Source: Palsa-504 sp963835775
GTDB lineage: Bacteria > Actinomycetota > Actinomycetes > Streptosporangiales > Streptosporangiaceae
Direction of reading: 5' to 3'
NCBI GenBank assembly: GCA_963835775.1
Contig: CAWIHB010000023.1
Coordinates: forward strand, 3,735-67,734
DNA length: 64,000 nucleotides
Positions 1 to 7,301 of this stretch are shown here, piece by piece. Below the pieces are notes generated by a model. That model worked only from the letters and a program-made list of their open reading frames with translations, made no database searches and was not told the DNA's origin. The position numbers and the translations under genes are program-made. The number at the start of each line of letters is the position of its first letter. Position 1 is the stretch's first letter.

Positions 1-684
1 CTGCGGCGGCGGATCGAGTCCGGGGAGTACCCGCCGGGGTCGCTGCTGCCCAGTGAGCATCAGCTGAGTGAGGAGTTTCAGATCGCCCGGCCGACTGTGG
101 TGCGGGCGCTGCGGGTGCTGCGTCAGGACGGGTGGATCGAGACCCAGCAGGGCAAGGGTAGTTTCGTCCGGGGCCGCCCGGCGCTGGCCGGGCTGGAATC
201 CCAGCGGACCGGTGAAGAAGCCCTGAACCGCGAGGAGGCCCGGGAGCCGGGCGAAGTGATCGAGGCGGGCATCACTCCCCCGCCGCCCCGGGTGGCCACG
301 CTGCTGGGCGCCGTGGGGAAGGGCGGGGTGCTGGCACGGCGGGTGCTGGTCCGCCGGGACGGCGAGCCCGCGGAGCTGGTCACCTGGTGGGTGCCCGCGG
401 CGCTGGCCGAAGGCACCGACCTCGGTAAGAGCGAGCTGTTGCAGGGCGGGGTCCGGGGGCACCTGTCCCGGCGCAAGGGCGCCCGGGTGGATCACGTCCT
501 GGAGCAGGTCACCGCCCGGCATCCCAGCAGCGGAGAAGCGAAGCTGCTGGGCGTCGGCAAGTCGGCGGCGATGCTGGTCATGTACGTGGCCGCGAGGGAC
601 GCCTCGGGCGCCCCGGTGCTGGTGCTGGAGGTCGTGATGCCAGGTGACCGGCACGAGCTCGAGGACGCCTACCAGGTCGGCTGA
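1..684 (+). CDS. GntR-family transcriptional regulator, KorSA-like (5' end outside window)
   Basis: The reading frame is open from base 1, so the start lies upstream of the window. The visible N-terminal part is a GntR winged helix-turn-helix (PSEHQLSEEFQIARPTVVRA, then the wing with QQGKGSFVRG). It is followed by a UTRA-type effector domain (RRVLVRRDGEPAELVTWWVP ... LEVVMP). In pSAM2-type elements a GntR protein of this kind (KorSA) represses the transfer and replication genes. Here it directly precedes the AICE operon and a perfect 11-bp inverted repeat, so repression of the downstream promoter is a reasonable inference. The effector is unknown. Confidence 0.85.
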   Translation: MRRRIESGEYPPGSLLPSEHQLSEEFQIARPTVVRALRVLRQDGWIETQQGKGSFVRGRPALAGLESQRTGEEALNREEAREPGEVIEAGITPPPPRVATLLGAVGKGGVLARRVLVRRDGEPAELVTWWVPAALAEGTDLGKSELLQGGVRGHLSRRKGARVDHVLEQVTARHPSSGEAKLLGVGKSAAMLVMYVAARDASGAPVLVLEVVMPGDRHELEDAYQVG

Positions 685-713
685 GACTGCTCCGGATTCC
701 CTGGCCTGATCAC

Positions 714-763
714 TTGACTAAGCATGTGGTATCGTCGTACCTTGAAAGGACTTGCTTAGTCAA
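714..763. promoter_or_regulatory. Operator/promoter of the AICE operon: 11-bp inverted repeat
   Basis: TTGACTAAGCA at 714-724 is repeated in perfect inverted form (TGCTTAGTCAA) at 753-763, centre to centre about 39 bp. The left arm begins with TTGACT, a good -35 hexamer. It could pair with TACCTT at 738-743 (18-bp spacer), which would place the transcription start inside the pair. A third partial half-site (CCAAGCAAG) follows at 768-776. The position between the GntR gene and the first element gene fits a KorSA-like repressor site; the assignment is inference. Confidence 0.6.
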
Positions 764-799
764 CTGGCCAAGCAAGCCGGTATCTACAAGGAGTTGCCA

Positions 800-1207
800 A
801 TGGCTCTTCAAGGTCCGATTCCGGTGGAGTTCGGCGTGGTGTTCCCGTCCGGGGCTTACGCGGCTGGCGCGTTCGAGCCGGTGCGGAACTTCGACGCCTC
901 CACCGGAGAGAGGTTCGTCCAGTCCATCGACAAGGCCTCCGGGCTGCCGCTGTGGGTCATCGAGGTCATCGACCCCGACCCGCAGGCCAGGACCCGGGCG
1001 GTCAAGGTCAAGGTCGCCGCCCAGGCCCAGCCGGTCATCCCGGCCGCCCCGCCGGGGTCGCCGTTCGTGCCGGTGGAGTTCACCGGGCTGACCGTGACGC
1101 CGTACGTGAACCAGGCCGGGCGGCTGGCCTACTCGATCAAGGCAACCGGCATCCGGCCGCCCGGGCGAGGCCGTCCCGGCGCAGAGGTCAGGGAGGTAGC
1201 GGCATGA
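800..1207 (+). CDS. SCO3933-family regulatory protein of AICE
   Basis: This 135-residue protein starts at ATG 800, chosen because AAGGAG ends 6 nt upstream; an upstream GTG would begin inside the operator. The sequence (QGPIPVEFGVVFPSGAYAAG ... STGERFVQSIDKASGLPLW) matches the small SCO3933-type proteins found just before the transfer genes in Streptomyces integrative elements. Their biochemical role is not established. It is the first gene of the operon after the KorSA-like operator, and the next gene begins 4 nt before its stop. Confidence 0.7.
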   Translation: MALQGPIPVEFGVVFPSGAYAAGAFEPVRNFDASTGERFVQSIDKASGLPLWVIEVIDPDPQARTRAVKVKVAAQAQPVIPAAPPGSPFVPVEFTGLTVTPYVNQAGRLAYSIKATGIRPPGRGRPGAEVREVAA

Positions 1208-1506
1208 AAAGCGGCGGCGGGTCGTCCGCACACATCGGCATATACGTCGGCGAGGACTGGTGGACGTTCCTGAGCACGTACGACGACCACACGCCGATCC
1301 TGGACGTCACGTGCGGGTCAACCTCGGTGTCGCTGTCCGTCGCCGACCGCAAGACCGGCGCGGCGGCAGTGGAGTTCGCCCGGGACCTGGCCGGCAAGGC
1401 GGCCAGGTTCGCCGCTGAGGTCGAGCGGCTGCACGCCCAGGAACACGACGGCGACAGCGAGGCCTGCACGGCCCGCCAGAGCCGCGGGGATGGTGAGGCG
1501 GCCTGA
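1204..1506 (+). CDS. Small AICE-encoded protein of unknown function
   Basis: This 100-residue ORF overlaps the stop of the preceding gene by 4 nt (ATG at 1204), which indicates translational coupling. It has an acidic, aromatic N-terminal half (YVGEDWWTFLSTYDDHTP) with a beta-strand-like pattern. A helical stretch follows (TGAAAVEFARDLAGKAARFA) and then a charged tail. There is no membrane segment or signal peptide. Similar small proteins sit at this position in other actinomycete elements. No function can be assigned. Confidence 0.6.
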   Translation: MKSGGGSSAHIGIYVGEDWWTFLSTYDDHTPILDVTCGSTSVSLSVADRKTGAAAVEFARDLAGKAARFAAEVERLHAQEHDGDSEACTARQSRGDGEAA

Positions 1507-1596
1507 TGGTGATCGCGGGTGGGGCGGCAGGAACGGGCATTCCTGCCGCCCCAGGTGTCTCCCCCTGCTGGCGCATGCGGAGAGGAGCTGAGTCTA

Positions 1597-3030
1597 ATGC
1601 CGCGCGGCCGTAACGGGGTGATGGGCGAGCAGCTCGCCCAGGTCGACAACCGCGACCCGTTCGCGCCCCCGGTCTGGCGGTCCCCCGTGTACCGCACCCC
1701 GGAGCCTGTCATCTTCGTCGTCCAGCTCATCCGGCTGCTGTGGCGGGTGCTGTGGTTCGCCCTCACTCATCCGCTGGCGGATGCCGTCGCGACGCTGATC
1801 GTGGTCGCCTGGCTAGGCCTGGGCTGGCCCGGTGTCGTCGGCCTGGCGTTGGCCGCCGTAGCGGGCCTGGCTGGGCTGCGGGTGATCCAGCCGGAGTGGT
1901 TCGCGCGATTCGTGGCGGTGCTGGTGCGGGACTGGTGGCGGTGGTGGTTCTACCGGCGCCGCTGGAAGGCCGCCATGACCCTGGCCGGGCTTGCGCCGGA
2001 TTACCGGGGCCAGCCGATGCTGCCCGTGCTCGATCGGGTGCATCGGGCCGGGGCGGTTGACCTGGTACGGGTCGGCCTGGTGACCGGACAGGCACCCGCC
2101 GACTTCGCCGAGCGGTCGGAGAACCTGGCGCATGCGTTTGGAGCGCGCCTGTGCCGTGTCCGCGACGTCACGCCCGGTGTGCTGGTGCTGGAACTGGTCC
2201 GCGCGGACACCCTCGCCGACCCGATCCCCGCCCTGCCGATATCGGGCGAGGTGGACCTGGCCGCGCTGCCGATCGGCCGGTGCGAGGACGGATCGACCTG
2301 GCGGCTGCGGCTGGCCGCCACACATGTGCTGATCGCCGGGGCTACCGGGTCGGGGAAGGGCTCGGTGATCTGGTCGCTGATCCGCGCTTTGCTGCCCGCC
2401 ATCGCGGCCGGATGGGGGCAAGTGTGGGCGCTGGATCCCAAGCGGATGGAGCTGTCCTTCGGCCGGGCGCTGTTCCACCGGTATGCCTGCCAGGCCGCCG
2501 CCATGGTCGAACTGCTGGAGGCCGCCGTCGCCGAGATGCACGACCGGGCGGAGCAGTTCGGCGGCCGGACCCGCACCTTCACCCCCTCCCTGGACTTCCC
2601 GTTCCTGGTGATCCTGGTCGATGAGCTGGCCTTCCTGACCGCCTACCAGCCCGAACGCGACCTGCGCAAGCGCGCCGAGGCCGCCATCGCGACCCTGACC
2701 AGCCAGGGCCGGTCGGTCGGCGTCTGCGTGGTCGGCGCCCTGCAAGACCCGCGCAAGGACGTGATCAGCCTGCGGAACCTGTTCTCCACCCGCATCGCCC
2801 TGCGCCTGGATGAGTCCGATCAGGTGGACATGGTGCTCGGCGACGGCGCCCGGGACCGCGGCGCCCTGGCCGACCAGATCTCCCCCGTCCCCTGGACCGG
2901 CGCCGGGGTCGGATATGTGCGGCTGGAGGCATCCCCCGACCCGGTGCGGGTCCGCGCGGCGTACGTCACCGACGACGACATCTGCGCGATGGCCGCGACG
3001 GTCGGATACCTGCCGGGCGGTGGCCTATGA
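1597..3030 (+). CDS. FtsK/SpoIIIE-type DNA translocase, TraB/TraSA-like conjugation protein
   Basis: 477 residues. The start ATG 1597 is preceded by AGAGGAG 9 nt upstream. Two to three hydrophobic segments (about residues 38-95) anchor it in the membrane. The motor domain follows, with Walker A GATGSGKG at about 248-255 and Walker B VILVDE near 342. TraB-type proteins alone move double-stranded element DNA between mycelial compartments in actinomycete conjugation. It is shorter than chromosomal FtsK and lacks an obvious gamma-like C-terminal domain; any DNA-recognition tail would be element-specific. It heads the transfer/replication block, and its stop overlaps the next start (ATGA). Confidence 0.88.
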   Translation: MPRGRNGVMGEQLAQVDNRDPFAPPVWRSPVYRTPEPVIFVVQLIRLLWRVLWFALTHPLADAVATLIVVAWLGLGWPGVVGLALAAVAGLAGLRVIQPEWFARFVAVLVRDWWRWWFYRRRWKAAMTLAGLAPDYRGQPMLPVLDRVHRAGAVDLVRVGLVTGQAPADFAERSENLAHAFGARLCRVRDVTPGVLVLELVRADTLADPIPALPISGEVDLAALPIGRCEDGSTWRLRLAATHVLIAGATGSGKGSVIWSLIRALLPAIAAGWGQVWALDPKRMELSFGRALFHRYACQAAAMVELLEAAVAEMHDRAEQFGGRTRTFTPSLDFPFLVILVDELAFLTAYQPERDLRKRAEAAIATLTSQGRSVGVCVVGALQDPRKDVISLRNLFSTRIALRLDESDQVDMVLGDGARDRGALADQISPVPWTGAGVGYVRLEASPDPVRVRAAYVTDDDICAMAATVGYLPGGGL

Positions 3031-3182
3031 GGGAGACCGCGTGGCGGACTGACGAGCCCTGCCCGGTATGCGAGACCGGACTGGTCCTGATCGACAACGG
3101 GAGCTCCACCCTGCGAGCTGAATGCCGCCTGTGCGGCTACGCCGGGCCGTTCGATGCCGACGACGTGGAGGGCGGATGGTGA
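3027..3182 (+). CDS. Zinc-ribbon microprotein between tra and rep
   Basis: This 51-residue ORF starts in an ATGA overlap with the translocase stop and ends overlapping the rep start (ATGGTGA). It contains two CxxC knuckles, CPVC (residues 12-15) and CRLC (33-36), about 17 residues apart, as in a zinc ribbon. The overlap at both ends and the intact cysteines support real translation. Small zinc-ribbon proteins occur at the same place in other AICEs. A DNA- or protein-binding accessory role is only inference. Confidence 0.65.
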   Translation: MRETAWRTDEPCPVCETGLVLIDNGSSTLRAECRLCGYAGPFDADDVEGGW

Positions 3183-4780
3183 CCGGGGCGGACCGGCAGG
3201 GGACGCGGGCACAGCGGCTAGCGATGCCGCTGGCCCGCACCGTGGTCAAGGACCTGGCCGCCGAGCACGGCGCGTGCCAGCGGCCGGTGCAGCTGCGCCG
3301 CACCGAGATCGACACCGGATACGTCGAGCAGGTCCTCATCCCGTGCGGGCACACCCTGGCCTCGGTGTGCTCGCCCTGCGCCGAACGCGCCCGGATCCTG
3401 CGGGCCACCCAGTGCCGCGAAGGCTGGCACCTGGACCACGAACCCGTCATCGAGCCGGACCCGGCCACCAGGGAGCAGAGAAGCCTGGTCACCGACCGCG
3501 CCGAGGCGCAAGCCGACCACGACGCGCTGGCCAATGAGGGTCTCGATACGGCCGACCTGGACGAGCGGATCGGCGAGCTGGATGAGCAGATTACCGACGC
3601 GGGGATGCGCGGCACCGTGCTCCCGAATCAGTCGCGCCGTCACCGGTCGACCAGGCGCAGGCAGGACGCCGCGCCGTTGCCTCGCCGAACGGTCAGTAAC
3701 CGGACGGTCGGCAAGACCTATACCGCGCCGGACGGGAAGACCTTCCGGCCGTCCCTGTTCGTGACGTTGACCTGCCCGTCTTATGGCCGGGTCTGCGAGG
3801 GCGGAGCACCCGCCGACCCGGACAACTATGATTATCGCCGGGCGGCCCGGGACGCGCTGCACTTCGCCGCGCTGTTCGACCGGTTCATCCAGAACCTGCG
3901 CCGCCTGGTCGGCTATGACCTGCAGTACTTCGCCGCCGTCGAACCCCAGCGGCGGCTTGCCCCGCATGTTCACATCGCGATCCGCGGCACCATCTCCCGC
4001 ACCGAGCTCCGCGAAGTCATCGCCGCCACTTACCACCAAGTCTGGTGGCCCTCCACCGAGGCCGTGAAGTTCGACAGCGGGCACCTGCCGGTCTGGGACG
4101 AGCACACCGGCAACTACCTCGACCCGGACACCGGCGAAGTGCTCCCGACATGGGATCAGGCTCTGGACGCCATCGGCGACGGTGACGAGCCGCTGCACGT
4201 GGCCCGGTACGGTACCCGGTTCGACGCCCAGGGCGTGCTCGCCGGATCACGCGATGCCAGCCGGTGCATCGGCTACCTCACCAAGTACCTGACCAAGCAT
4301 GTAGGCGACTGCCACCAAGCCGCCACCGACGCCGAGGCCGCCCACGCCGGGCGGCTCGCCGACATGCTCCGCTACGAGCCATGCTCGCCGACATGCGCGA
4401 ACTGGCTCCGCTACGGCATCCAGCCAAAGAACGCCCGGCCGGGCCTGAGGCCGGGATGCTGCAAGGGCAAGGCCCACCGCCGCGAGTACCTCGGCTACGC
4501 CGGGCGCCGCGTGCTGGTCTCCCGTAAATGGTCCGGCAAGACCCTGGCCGACCACCGCGCCGACCGCAAGGCCTGGCTGACCGGGATGCTCGGACTTCCG
4601 GCAACCGACGCCAGCCGCTACACCTGGGAACCCGTCAAACCCGGCGATCCGGACCACATGCCCAACGGCCAACGGCTCCTGCACGTCGTCGCCGACCGGA
4701 TCCAATGGCAAACCGCACTCGAACAAGCCCGCCGCAGAACCGCCGAGGCGGATCTTCCGGCAACTGGCACGGCGGCATGA
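3176..4780 (+). CDS. Replication initiator protein, RepSA-like (HUH type)
   Basis: 534 residues. ATG 3176 is chosen because it overlaps the previous stop; the frame is open further upstream. The central part contains the rolling-circle signature HVHIA (HUH, near residue 264), preceded by LQYFAAVEPQRRLAPH. An arginine-rich N-terminal part has cysteine pairs (CGHTLASVCSPC), and a second Cys-rich stretch (CSPTCANW ... GCCKG) comes later. RepSA of pSAM2 nicks at a double-strand origin for rolling-circle replication of the excised element. The following xis starts 4 nt before its stop. Confidence 0.85.
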   Translation: MVTGADRQGTRAQRLAMPLARTVVKDLAAEHGACQRPVQLRRTEIDTGYVEQVLIPCGHTLASVCSPCAERARILRATQCREGWHLDHEPVIEPDPATREQRSLVTDRAEAQADHDALANEGLDTADLDERIGELDEQITDAGMRGTVLPNQSRRHRSTRRRQDAAPLPRRTVSNRTVGKTYTAPDGKTFRPSLFVTLTCPSYGRVCEGGAPADPDNYDYRRAARDALHFAALFDRFIQNLRRLVGYDLQYFAAVEPQRRLAPHVHIAIRGTISRTELREVIAATYHQVWWPSTEAVKFDSGHLPVWDEHTGNYLDPDTGEVLPTWDQALDAIGDGDEPLHVARYGTRFDAQGVLAGSRDASRCIGYLTKYLTKHVGDCHQAATDAEAAHAGRLADMLRYEPCSPTCANWLRYGIQPKNARPGLRPGCCKGKAHRREYLGYAGRRVLVSRKWSGKTLADHRADRKAWLTGMLGLPATDASRYTWEPVKPGDPDHMPNGQRLLHVVADRIQWQTALEQARRRTAEADLPATGTAA

Positions 4781-4998
4781 GCACCCCACAGCGGGAGGGG
4801 CCGGCCGAGGACCCGTTCGCCGGTCTCCCGCTTCTGATACCAGTCCCGCGAGCGGCCCAACTGCTCGGCATCAGCCGGGCGGCTGCCTACCGCTTCGCCA
4901 GCGCGGGCGATCTTCCCACCAAGCGGCTTGGCCGTCGTGTGTACGTCGTGTCGGCCAAGCTCCGCGAGTTCATCGAGACGGAGGACAAAGCCGCATGA
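4777..4998 (+). CDS. xis: Excisionase (Xis), helix-turn-helix
   Basis: 73 residues. ATG 4777 overlaps the rep stop, and the stop overlaps the integrase start at 4995. It carries the winged-helix Xis pattern VPRAAQLLGISRAAAYRFA followed by DLPTKRLGRRVYVVSAKL, typical of MerR-like recombination directionality factors. It should bend attachment-site DNA and turn the integrase toward excision. The order rep-xis-int is the standard one in AICEs. Confidence 0.88.
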   Translation: MSTPQREGPAEDPFAGLPLLIPVPRAAQLLGISRAAAYRFASAGDLPTKRLGRRVYVVSAKLREFIETEDKAA

Positions 4999-6395
4999 AA
5001 GGGCGCGTCTACAGGCGTGGCAAGAGCTGGTATTACCGGTTCGACATCGAGCCTGACCCGCTGACGGGCAAACGTCGGCAGGTGAACGGGAGCGGGTATC
5101 GGACAGAGCGCGACGCCTGGAAGGAATGCCGGGCCGCGATGGCCGACCACGAAAAGGGACGCTTGGTCAGCTCGTCTCGCCGCAAGGTGGGCGAGGCCCT
5201 GGAGGAGTGGCTCACCCGAATCGAGCACTCGATCAAGCCATCGATGGTGCAGAACTGGCGAAATTACGCCGCCTACTACGTGGTGCCCTACATTGGGCAG
5301 CGGGACATACAGGAGATCAACGGCGCCGTCTGCGATGCGCTATATGCGAAGCTGCTCGCAGAGGGGCGCGTTAAAGCCAAGCCGAAGAAGCGGACCAGCA
5401 TCCAAGCTGTTCACACGCGTCGGTTCGCGCCGGATGGCCGGGAGATGCCGTGTCGGCCTTACAGCTACGACACGTTGCGGTGTCATCGCAAGCACGCCGC
5501 AAATGACCCGCTGATAGGCCAGCCGATCAAGTCAAAGAAGCTCGGCCAGCGTGCAGCCGAAGACGCCAGCGAAGCGACACAGCGGAAGCTGTCGCCCGGC
5601 CTGGAACCCAAGACGGTCGTGAACACGCACCGAATGCTCCACCGGGCCTGGGAAGATTTCGCGGTGTGGGGATGGGCGAAGCGGAACGTCGTCAGCGACG
5701 CACATCCTCCCCGTGTGCCGCGCAAGGGCCGGAAGGTTTGGACGGTCGCCCAGCTTCAGACTTTTCTGCAACGCGCCCGGTCTGACCGGTTCTTCGCGCT
5801 GTGGGTACTGGAAGCCACCTCGGGCATGCGGCGCTGCGAGCTGGCAGGAGCTCACCGTGACCTGCTCGACCTCGACGCCGGAACGCTCGCCATAGAAACG
5901 ACGCGGGTCGTTGTCGACGGCCGGGTGATCGAGTCGGACGGCAAGACCGAGAACGCTCAGCACGTGCTGGCGCTCGACCCGTTCACGCTGGCCGCCCTGA
6001 AGATGCATGTCGACCTGCTCGACCAGGAGCGGCGCGAACTCGGACCGGACTACCACGATCACGGCGTGCTGTTCTGCTGGGAAGACGGCAGGCCTCCGCA
6101 CCCGGACACGATCACGCGGCGATTCAAGCAGCTCGCCGCGGCGGCTGGCCTGCCGGAGATCGACCTGCACGACGTGCGGCACAGCTACGCCACCGCGGGC
6201 CGCGATGCGAAGATCGACTGGAAGGCGCTCAGCAAGCGCATCGGTCACGCGGACGTGGCGTTCACCATGAAGCAGTACGTACAGACCGACCTTGAAGCGG
6301 ACCGCCAGGTGGCGAACACGCTCGCGGAGCTGATCATCGGCGGCTCGCTCATCTCCATCGACATCGCCGACGACACGGGCGAAGGCGCTGCTTGA
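4995..6395 (+). CDS. int: Tyrosine site-specific integrase of the AICE
   Basis: 466 residues. An N-terminal arm-binding domain (RRGKSWYYRFDIEPDPLTGK) and a SAM-like core-binding domain precede the catalytic domain. The active-site set is visible: Arg in GMRRCELAG (near 279), HDVRHSY (His392, Arg395), IGHADV, and nucleophile Tyr428 in MKQYVQTD. The enzyme should recombine attP with the 3' part of the tRNA gene that begins 79 nt downstream in opposite orientation. It is expressed from the rep-xis-int chain of ATGA overlaps. Confidence 0.93.
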   Translation: MKGRVYRRGKSWYYRFDIEPDPLTGKRRQVNGSGYRTERDAWKECRAAMADHEKGRLVSSSRRKVGEALEEWLTRIEHSIKPSMVQNWRNYAAYYVVPYIGQRDIQEINGAVCDALYAKLLAEGRVKAKPKKRTSIQAVHTRRFAPDGREMPCRPYSYDTLRCHRKHAANDPLIGQPIKSKKLGQRAAEDASEATQRKLSPGLEPKTVVNTHRMLHRAWEDFAVWGWAKRNVVSDAHPPRVPRKGRKVWTVAQLQTFLQRARSDRFFALWVLEATSGMRRCELAGAHRDLLDLDAGTLAIETTRVVVDGRVIESDGKTENAQHVLALDPFTLAALKMHVDLLDQERRELGPDYHDHGVLFCWEDGRPPHPDTITRRFKQLAAAAGLPEIDLHDVRHSYATAGRDAKIDWKALSKRIGHADVAFTMKQYVQTDLEADRQVANTLAELIIGGSLISIDIADDTGEGAA

Positions 6396-6435
6396 TCCGG
6401 CGCCCGTGCACAAATCCGTGCACAAACCACATGAG

Positions 6436-6468
6436 AGAGGCCCTCTTCCTGTTCGAAAGAGGGCCTCT
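6436..6468. terminator. Bidirectional hairpin terminator between int and tRNA-fMet
   Basis: AGAGGCCCTCTT at 6436-6447 and AAGAGGGCCTCT at 6457-6468 are a perfect 12-bp inverted repeat with a 9-nt loop. It lies between two converging transcripts: integrase stop at 6395 and tRNA 3' end at 6474. There is no U-tract, as is usual for actinomycete hairpin terminators. Confidence 0.75.
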
Positions 6469-6473
6469 GGCCT

Positions 6474-6550
6474 TGGTAGCGGGGGAGGGATTTGAACCCT
6501 CGACCTCTGGGTTATGAGCCCAGCGAGCTACCGAACTGCTCCACCCCGCG
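6474..6550 (-). tRNA. tRNA-fMet (CAU), initiator; probable AICE attachment site
   Basis: A 77-nt cloverleaf on the minus strand with encoded CCA. The anticodon loop is CTCATAA on a stem with three consecutive G-C pairs (CTGGG/CCCAG), the mark of initiator tRNA. The T arm is GAGGG-TTCAAAT-CCCTC. The acceptor 5' strand CGCGGGG pairs with CCCCGCT, leaving an unpaired 1-72 position (C-U), again an initiator feature. Its 3' end faces the integrase gene, so the 3' half is the likely att core. The matching repeat should be at the other element end, outside the window. Confidence 0.93.
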
Positions 6551-6663
6551 TCGGTGTCCTTAACTCTATGAACTCCCGGCGAGCAAAGCAAATCGCGGCC
6601 GGAGGCGCGGAGCCGGCACCGGGCTGCGTCATCCAGGGGCCGGCAAGGCGTAGCCTTCCGGGC

Positions 6664-7110
6664 ATGACCGAGGTCGTGATCTACACCGACGGCGCGTGCA
6701 GCGGGAACCCGGGGCGGGGCGGCTGGGGCGTGGTGCTGCAGTGGAACGGCACCGTGAAGGAACTGCACGGCGGCGACCCGCAGACCACGAACAACCGGAT
6801 GGAGCTGATGGCGGCCATCCAGGCCCTGGAGGCGCTGAACCGCCCGGCCACGGTGCAGCTGTACACCGACAGCAAGTACCTGCTGGACGGGATCACCAAG
6901 TGGATCCACGGCTGGCAGCGCAACGGCTGGCGGACCGCGGCCAAGCAGCCGGTCAAGAACGCGGACCTGTGGCGCCGGCTGGTCGAGGCGATGGACGGCC
7001 ACCAGGTCAGCTGGCAGTGGGTCAAAGGCCACGCGGGCGACCCAGGCAACGAGCGGGCCGACGAACTGGCCCGGCTCGGCATCGAGGAAGCGGCCGCCGC
7101 AGTCCAGTGA
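6664..7110 (+). CDS. rnhA: Ribonuclease HI
   Basis: 148 residues. The start at ATG 6664 leaves only the canonical MTEVVIYTDG N-terminus, although the frame is open upstream. All catalytic residues are present: Asp9, Glu47 (NNRMEL), Asp69 (YTDSKYL), His123 and Asp133 (ERADELA). The basic handle IHGWQRNGWRTAAKQPVKNADLW is retained but broken up as in E. coli-type enzymes. It degrades the RNA strand of RNA-DNA hybrids in the cytoplasm. It is a stand-alone gene next to the tRNA and is not part of the element. Confidence 0.95.
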   Translation: MTEVVIYTDGACSGNPGRGGWGVVLQWNGTVKELHGGDPQTTNNRMELMAAIQALEALNRPATVQLYTDSKYLLDGITKWIHGWQRNGWRTAAKQPVKNADLWRRLVEAMDGHQVSWQWVKGHAGDPGNERADELARLGIEEAAAAVQ

Positions 7111-7111
7111 C

Positions 7112-7290
7112 TCAGCGGTGCACGATGTCGGTGTGGTGGCAGAAGTGCATCCGGTCCGGGCCCAGGGCCTGGATCCGCCGCACCGAGTCGCGCCAGGCCC
7201 CGGGGTGACCACGAAGCCGTGCACCGGCCAGTGACCGCCGTCCAGGCCCTGCAGGCTGGCCAGGTGCAGCCGCCGGATCTGCAGGCTCAT
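7112..7290 (-). pseudogene. Relic of an MBL-fold hydrolase (AHL-lactonase-like), middle deleted
   Basis: An ATG at 7290 opens with IRRLHLASLQGLDGGHWPVH and GFVV, the typical N-terminus of actinobacterial N-acyl homoserine lactonase-like MBL proteins. The other end, in a frame shifted by one base, is AWRDSVRRIQALGPDRMHFC-HH and stop, typical of the C-terminus of the same family. The roughly 200 residues between, including the HxHxDH zinc site, are missing. The join is near the stretch ACCCCGGGGCC. It lies directly downstream of the EamA gene. The family assignment is from memory of the family pattern; the lack of an intact ORF is certain. Confidence 0.6.
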
Positions 7291-7301
7291 GGGCGCGCGC
7301 C

